NCBI GenBank assembly: GCA_937915975.1
Contig: CALGGL010000312.1
Span: 1 to 8,268, forward strand
Direction: 5' to 3'
From: an uncultured Lachnospiraceae bacterium
Lineage (GTDB): Bacteria > Bacillota > Clostridia > Lachnospirales > Lachnospiraceae
DNA length: 8,268 nt
How positions within the stretch are numbered: the first letter of the stretch is position 1; each line of letters opens with the position of its first letter. The position numbers were made by a program, and so were the translations under genes. The notes beneath the pieces are model-generated. The model saw only the letters and a program-made list of their open reading frames with translations. It was not told where the DNA came from and ran no database searches. This document shows, piece by piece, positions 5,814-8,268 of the stretch.

Positions 5814-6557
5814 TCACCTGTGATTTATCATGCTTGCAAGATATCCTGCTCCAAATCCGTTGTCGATATTTACAACCGACACTCCGCTGGCACAGGAATT
5901 AAGCATGGATAAAAGCGCGGAGAGTCCTCCGAAGGATGCCCCATATCCGACACTTGTCGGTACTGCTATGACCGGGCAATCGCAAAGTCCCCCGACCACA
6001 CTCGCCAAAGCGCCTTCCATACCGGCTATGGCAATCACAACGCTCGCATTCATAAGCTCCTCCTTATACGCAAGCAGCCTGTGAATTCCTGCGACACCGA
6101 CATCATAGATTCTCGTCACTTCATTTCCAAGTGACTCGGCCGTGATGGCAGCTTCCTCTGCAACAGGTATGTCACTTGTGCCCGCAGTCGCAACAACAAT
6201 CTTTCCTATACCGTCCGCCTTGGGAAATGTACCGTAGAATCCAATTCGCGCATCAGCATAATATGTTATCGGATAATTCTTTGATAAATCTTTTGCCTTA
6301 TCAGGTTCAATCCTTGTTATCAGGATTTTATCCTGTCCGTTTTCCTTCATCACATCAATAATGCCGCTTATCTGCTCACAGGTTTTTCCGGCTCCGTATA
6401 TAACCTCCGGCACCCCTTGTCTTATCTTGCGATGATTATCAACCTTTGCAAATTCAATATCCGTAAACGGTTCAACCTTTAACCTTAAAAGTGCATCATC
6501 AACCGAAAGCACTCCGTTTTTTACATCCTCAAGTATACGCTTAGTTTCATTTACCAT
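5814..6557 (-). CDS. larB: LarB, nickel-pincer nucleotide synthesis carboxylase/hydrolase
   Basis: 247 residues, full length for LarB. The enzyme carboxylates the pyridinium ring of nicotinic acid adenine dinucleotide and cleaves the phosphoanhydride, giving pyridinium-3,5-biscarboxylate mononucleotide, the first step of the NPN pathway. The C-terminal half is PurE-like: ATAGTSDIPVAEEAA (123-137), IAGMEGALASVVGGL (177-191), VPTSVGYGASFGG (199-211) and the ending NIDNGFGAGYLASM (230-243). Cys222 in LNSCASGV matches the catalytic cysteine described for L. plantarum LarB (about residue 221), and Glu181 lies in the GMEG motif. The ATG at 6557 has AGGAG 11 nt upstream, a longer gap than for its neighbours; no better in-frame start is seen. 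It is the first gene of the lar cluster, after the terminator at 6665-6696. Confidence 0.96.
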   Translation of the reverse strand: MVNETKRILEDVKNGVLSVDDALLRLKVEPFTDIEFAKVDNHRKIRQGVPEVIYGAGKTCEQISGIIDVMKENGQDKILITRIEPDKAKDLSKNYPITYYADARIGFYGTFPKADGIGKIVVATAGTSDIPVAEEAAITAESLGNEVTRIYDVGVAGIHRLLAYKEELMNASVVIAIAGMEGALASVVGGLCDCPVIAVPTSVGYGASFGGLSALLSMLNSCASGVSVVNIDNGFGAGYLASMINHR

Positions 6558-6585
6558 ATAATCATATACTCCTAACTTTTGACTA

Positions 6586-6648
6586 ATTATAATCCGCTAA
6601 AAATTACTGTCTGTTTTTCATTATACAAAATCAAATTTATTATATAAA
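6586..6648 (-). promoter_or_regulatory. Candidate promoters of the lar cluster
   Basis: Two perfect TATAAT boxes lie between the terminator and larB. The upstream one (6625-6620) has TTTATA (6648-6643) 17 nt before it. The downstream one (6591-6586) has CAGACA (6613-6608) 16 nt before it. Both -35 matches are 4 of 6. Because a strong terminator isolates the membrane-protein genes, the lar genes need a promoter here. Which box is used cannot be decided from sequence. Confidence 0.45.
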
Positions 6649-6664
6649 TATACTCTCTTATTAT

Positions 6665-6696
6665 AAAAGCGGTTTTGCATTTTGCAAACCGCTTTT
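6665..6696 (-). terminator. Intrinsic terminator after the small membrane-protein genes
   Basis: AAAAGCGGTTTTGCA (6665-6679) pairs with TGCAAACCGCTTTT (6683-6696): a 14-bp stem with one bulged T and a three-base loop. On the minus strand the stem begins about 10 nt after the stop codon at 6706 and the 3' arm ends in a U run (CCGCUUUU). The A and T tails are nearly symmetric, so it could work in both directions. It separates the membrane-protein pair from larB. Confidence 0.85.
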
Positions 6697-6705
6697 TATA
6701 AAAAA

Positions 6706-7023
6706 TCAGTTCTTATTTTTCATAAGAGAAGCTCTTACTACTCCCTTCGGATCCTTAATGATAAGAATTATAAGCCAGATGATAAGTCCAAGTGCAACAA
6801 CCGAAAGACCGAGGAATAAATCATTTAACATATCCGCAGGCTCCGGAGTAAAATACGCACTCTTTAACTCCATAAATTCCGCTATCGCATCCACCATCCA
6901 CATAAGGGATGCACCCCAGTACATAAGTGCAAGAGTCCCAAGCTTCATCTCATTTTTCGGAGCATTTTTATACCACAAAATTGTTGAAATGATTGCGGCA
7001 AAAACTGTAGTAAGTAAAGTCAT
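6706..7023 (-). CDS. Small membrane protein, unknown function (second of a pair)
   Basis: 105 residues that I do not recognise. Three hydrophobic segments are visible: about 2-17, 27-50 and 64-89, with short loops and a basic C-terminus (VVRASLMKNKN). The second segment carries acidic residues inside or at the edge of the membrane (Asp45 and Glu49 in WMVDAIAEF), and the loop after it is acidic and proline-containing (FTPEPADML). The gene starts 1 nt after the stop of the upstream membrane gene, with a strong GAGGAGG site inside that gene's last codons, so the two are translated together and their products probably form one membrane complex. A terminator follows the stop directly. A transporter subunit, membrane anchor or electron-transfer partner are all possible; nothing decides among them. 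Confidence 0.8.
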   Translation of the reverse strand: MTLLTTVFAAIISTILWYKNAPKNEMKLGTLALMYWGASLMWMVDAIAEFMELKSAYFTPEPADMLNDLFLGLSVVALGLIIWLIILIIKDPKGVVRASLMKNKN

Positions 7024-7024
7024 T

Positions 7025-7462
7025 TTATGCCTCCTCTAAACTGTCACCGGACTGTTCTCCCATAGCATCCGACTTCTTTTCCATTGCTGAAGAAACAGCA
7101 ACCATACCAAGCCAAACCGCCGTAACAAGTCCCACCATGCCTACACCTACTGTTGACATCTCATGTAGCATCTCGGCTGCATCAGTCGGATTACCTGCCG
7201 CCGTTAAAAATGGAAACCACGGAACAACCTCTCCATGCCACAGATGTTCAAATGCAAGAAGTCCTGAACCACCCCAGAGAAGATTATTAAGCCATCCAAG
7301 CTTGTGTGAAAACGGAATCTTTCTTGCAGTTTTGACAGACTCTGTATCCTTTGTATCCAAGTTGATTTCTAAGCTCTCACTTTTTGTTTCCTTTGATTTT
7401 ACCACCTTAGTTGCAATTGTTGTAACTACTGCCTCAACAGCAGGAACGATAAAACATGCCAT
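7025..7462 (-). CDS. Small membrane protein with His-containing membrane-proximal segments, unknown function (first of a pair)
   Basis: 145 residues that I do not recognise. A hydrophobic N-terminus (about 1-20, MACFIVPAVEAVVTTIATKV) is followed by a polar, charged stretch (22-50), then an amphipathic to hydrophobic region (55-88) rich in Trp, Gly and His: GWLNNLLWGGSGLLAFEHLW with His73 and His76. A last hydrophobic helix spans about 103-126, preceded by Glu97 and His100 in AEMLHEM, and the C-terminus is acidic. Paired Glu/His residues close to the membrane could bind a metal or cofactor, but this is inference. AAGGAGGG lies about 7 nt before the ATG at 7462. The gene is coupled to the next small membrane gene with a 1-nt gap. 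No relation to known lar transport genes is evident. Confidence 0.82.
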   Translation of the reverse strand: MACFIVPAVEAVVTTIATKVVKSKETKSESLEINLDTKDTESVKTARKIPFSHKLGWLNNLLWGGSGLLAFEHLWHGEVVPWFPFLTAAGNPTDAAEMLHEMSTVGVGMVGLVTAVWLGMVAVSSAMEKKSDAMGEQSGDSLEEA

Positions 7463-7675
7463 AAAATAACCCTCCTTAAAATAAATAAAAGGTATACGTC
7501 ATCTCTTTTCTAAGAAAACATACACCTTCATAGCATACTATTATTTAACCACTTTTAAATTGCATTCAATTTAATTTCAAAATGCGATCATCAAACACCT
7601 TAAACCAAATAAATTGAAGTATAATTTTTAAGTCTACACTTCTGTGCATTATATCGGCTTCATACCGACACTGAT

Positions 7676-7704
7676 ATTATATAATAATATATTTCTTCAA
7701 GCAA
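7676..7704 (-). promoter_or_regulatory. Candidate promoter of the small membrane-protein operon
   Basis: On the minus strand TATAAT (7681-7676) lies 17 nt downstream of TTGCTT (7704-7699). The -10 is perfect and the -35 matches only TTG. The region is very AT-rich, so chance boxes are likely; TTGAAT/AATAAT closer to the gene (around 7540-7567) is an alternative. Confidence 0.3.
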
Positions 7705-7712
7705 GCTTTTAT

Positions 7713-7778
7713 TTCATTTGCAAAATCATTTCACTTGCAAATCATTCACTCACACTATTATGCTTCACTTGCAAATCA
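7713..7778. repeat. Three direct copies of TTCAYTTGCAAATCA
   Basis: Copies lie at 7713-7728 (TTCATTTGCAAAATCA, one extra A and one change), 7730-7744 and 7764-7778 (both TTCACTTGCAAATCA, identical). Starts are offset by 17 and 34 bp, i.e. one and two units of 17. The stretch between the last two (7745-7763) begins TTCACT, a possible decayed fourth unit. They lie upstream of the candidate promoter of the membrane operon and could be regulator sites or the remains of a tandem repeat. Confidence 0.65.
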
Positions 7779-7802
7779 AATTTGCTCATAATTACGCTGT
7801 AT

Positions 7803-8213
7803 CTATAAATCGGTAATTTTCTTTATCTCATCTATTGCCTGCTTTATAAGCTTACCTGTCGAAAAATCATCTATCCCCACTATTATGTTATCACAATGAT
7901 TAAACGGAATCAGAATCCGCTTAGCACTACTCTGTGAAACAGCAAGAGCCATCTTAGGAGTAACCTCTCCCAAAAGTGCATCAGCTATAATAATCCCTAT
8001 CGGACCGACAATTATATCCGCTTTACGGCATCCAACCATAACAGAATTTTCTCCGGTTGCAGCCTCATCCGCACCTGCCTTAAGCATAGCAGTTGTCGCC
8101 GTACTGTTGGTACCCACAGCAAGCACATATGCTTCTTCAATATTTTGCTTTATAGCTGTAACAAGCTGCTTTCCTACCCCGCCACCCTGGGCATCAATAA
8201 CAAGTATAGTCAT
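7803..8213 (-). CDS. DUF3842-family protein, small Rossmann-like cytoplasmic protein of unknown function
   Basis: 136 residues, soluble, with no signal peptide or membrane helix. The sequence fits the DUF3842 family as I recall it: the Gly-rich N-terminus ILVIDAQGGGVGKQLV (3-18), VLAVGTNSTATTAMLKAGAD (30-49), ATGENSVMVGCRKADIIVGP (52-71) and IIADALLGEVTPKMALAV (75-92). The beta-strand plus Gly-loop start suggests a nucleotide- or dinucleotide-binding fold; GGGVGK resembles a Walker A loop but lacks the first Gly and the final Ser/Thr, so ATP binding is not shown. The ATG at 8213 is preceded by GGAGAAG. The gene lies upstream of the small membrane pair on the same strand, separated by 340 nt. 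The function is unknown; the conserved NPN-cluster neighbourhood is the only contextual hint. Confidence 0.85.
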   Translation of the reverse strand: MTILVIDAQGGGVGKQLVTAIKQNIEEAYVLAVGTNSTATTAMLKAGADEAATGENSVMVGCRKADIIVGPIGIIIADALLGEVTPKMALAVSQSSAKRILIPFNHCDNIIVGIDDFSTGKLIKQAIDEIKKITDL

Positions 8214-8226
8214 ATCATCTTCTCCA

Positions 8227-8239
8227 TATCTTGATAATC
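8227..8239 (-). other. Exact 13-nt match to the ends of the lar palindrome, in the DUF3842 leader
   Basis: GATTATCAAGATA reads on the minus strand from 8239 to 8227, ending just before the GGAGAAG ribosome binding site of the DUF3842 gene. The same 13-mer forms both outer arms of the palindrome at 5574-5803. Flanking bases do not match, so this is not a second copy of the whole element. It may be a shared binding site or a coincidence. Confidence 0.4.
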
Positions 8240-8268
8240 AGGTTGATTTTCATTTCATAATGGTAACA

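Larger units (their letters stand above)
7463..7802. other. 340-nt gap with no gene; long leader and repeats
   Basis: No supported ORF lies here. The right part holds three copies of a 15-nt word and a short hairpin, GCAAAT-CAA-ATTTGC (7771-7785), just after the DUF3842 stop, which might weakly terminate that gene. The left part (about 7463-7670) would be a ~200-nt leader of the membrane-protein operon if the promoter near 7676-7704 is used. It includes a small TCGG/CCGA inverted repeat near 7653-7669 and a second TATAAT-like box (7653-7648). I see no match to a known riboswitch, T-box or tRNA. Confidence 0.6.

Noticed and set aside
7713..7778. CRISPR array
   Set aside because: Only three 15-nt copies with irregular spacing, no spacer-sized unique segments and no cas gene nearby.
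8188..8205. Walker A ATP-binding loop in the DUF3842 protein
   Set aside because: The GGGVGKQ segment lacks the leading Gly spacing and the Ser/Thr after Lys, so an ATPase call is not justified.

Overview
The window looks like chromosomal DNA of a low-GC Gram-positive bacterium of the class Clostridia, most likely Lachnospiraceae or a close relative. This rests on AT-rich composition, GGAGG-type ribosome binding sites 6-8 nt before most starts, TATAAT-like boxes in the gaps, and the protein families present (FtsX-like permease, DUF3990/XRE pair, DUF3842). All ten genes I accept lie on the minus strand, so the window is transcribed from right to left.

Following transcription from the right edge: (1) a DUF3842-family gene (8213-7803); (2) a 340-nt gap with three copies of a 15-nt word and a possible promoter with a long leader; (3) two tightly coupled small membrane-protein genes of unknown function (7462-7025 and 7023-6706), closed by a strong hairpin terminator (6665-6696); (4) a cluster for the nickel-pincer nucleotide (NPN) cofactor of the LarA lactate racemase superfamily: larB (6557-5814), larC (5488-4160), larE (4065-3208), followed 23 nt later by a D-2-hydroxyacid dehydrogenase (3184-2231). 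No larA is present. A ~230-bp imperfect palindrome lies between larB and larC. (5) A double hairpin (2142-2194) ends this cluster and precedes a two-gene module: a DUF3990 protein resembling ADP-ribosyltransferases (2045-1392) and an XRE-type helix-turn-helix protein (1387-746), which I read as a toxin-antitoxin candidate. (6) A 146-bp nested palindrome (518-663) separates that module from the start of an ABC-transporter permease that runs off the left edge (484-1).

How the genes fit together: LarB carboxylates and hydrolyses nicotinic acid adenine dinucleotide, LarE adds sulfur atoms sacrificially or through an Fe-S cluster, and LarC inserts nickel using CTP. The product is the NPN cofactor used by LarA-type 2-hydroxyacid racemases and epimerases. 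The linked D-2-hydroxyacid dehydrogenase could oxidise or produce the D-isomer of the racemase substrate. LarC has a 60-residue, 37-histidine insert that probably binds or stores nickel, and LarE has three cysteines in the pattern of Fe-S-dependent forms. The DUF3842 and small membrane genes are upstream neighbours whose link to NPN metabolism is unproven.

The most notable unexplained items are the large palindrome inside the lar cluster, whose 13-bp terminal sequence recurs exactly in the leader of the DUF3842 gene; the uncharacterised membrane pair; and the ART-like toxin candidate with two hairpin/operator-like repeats upstream.
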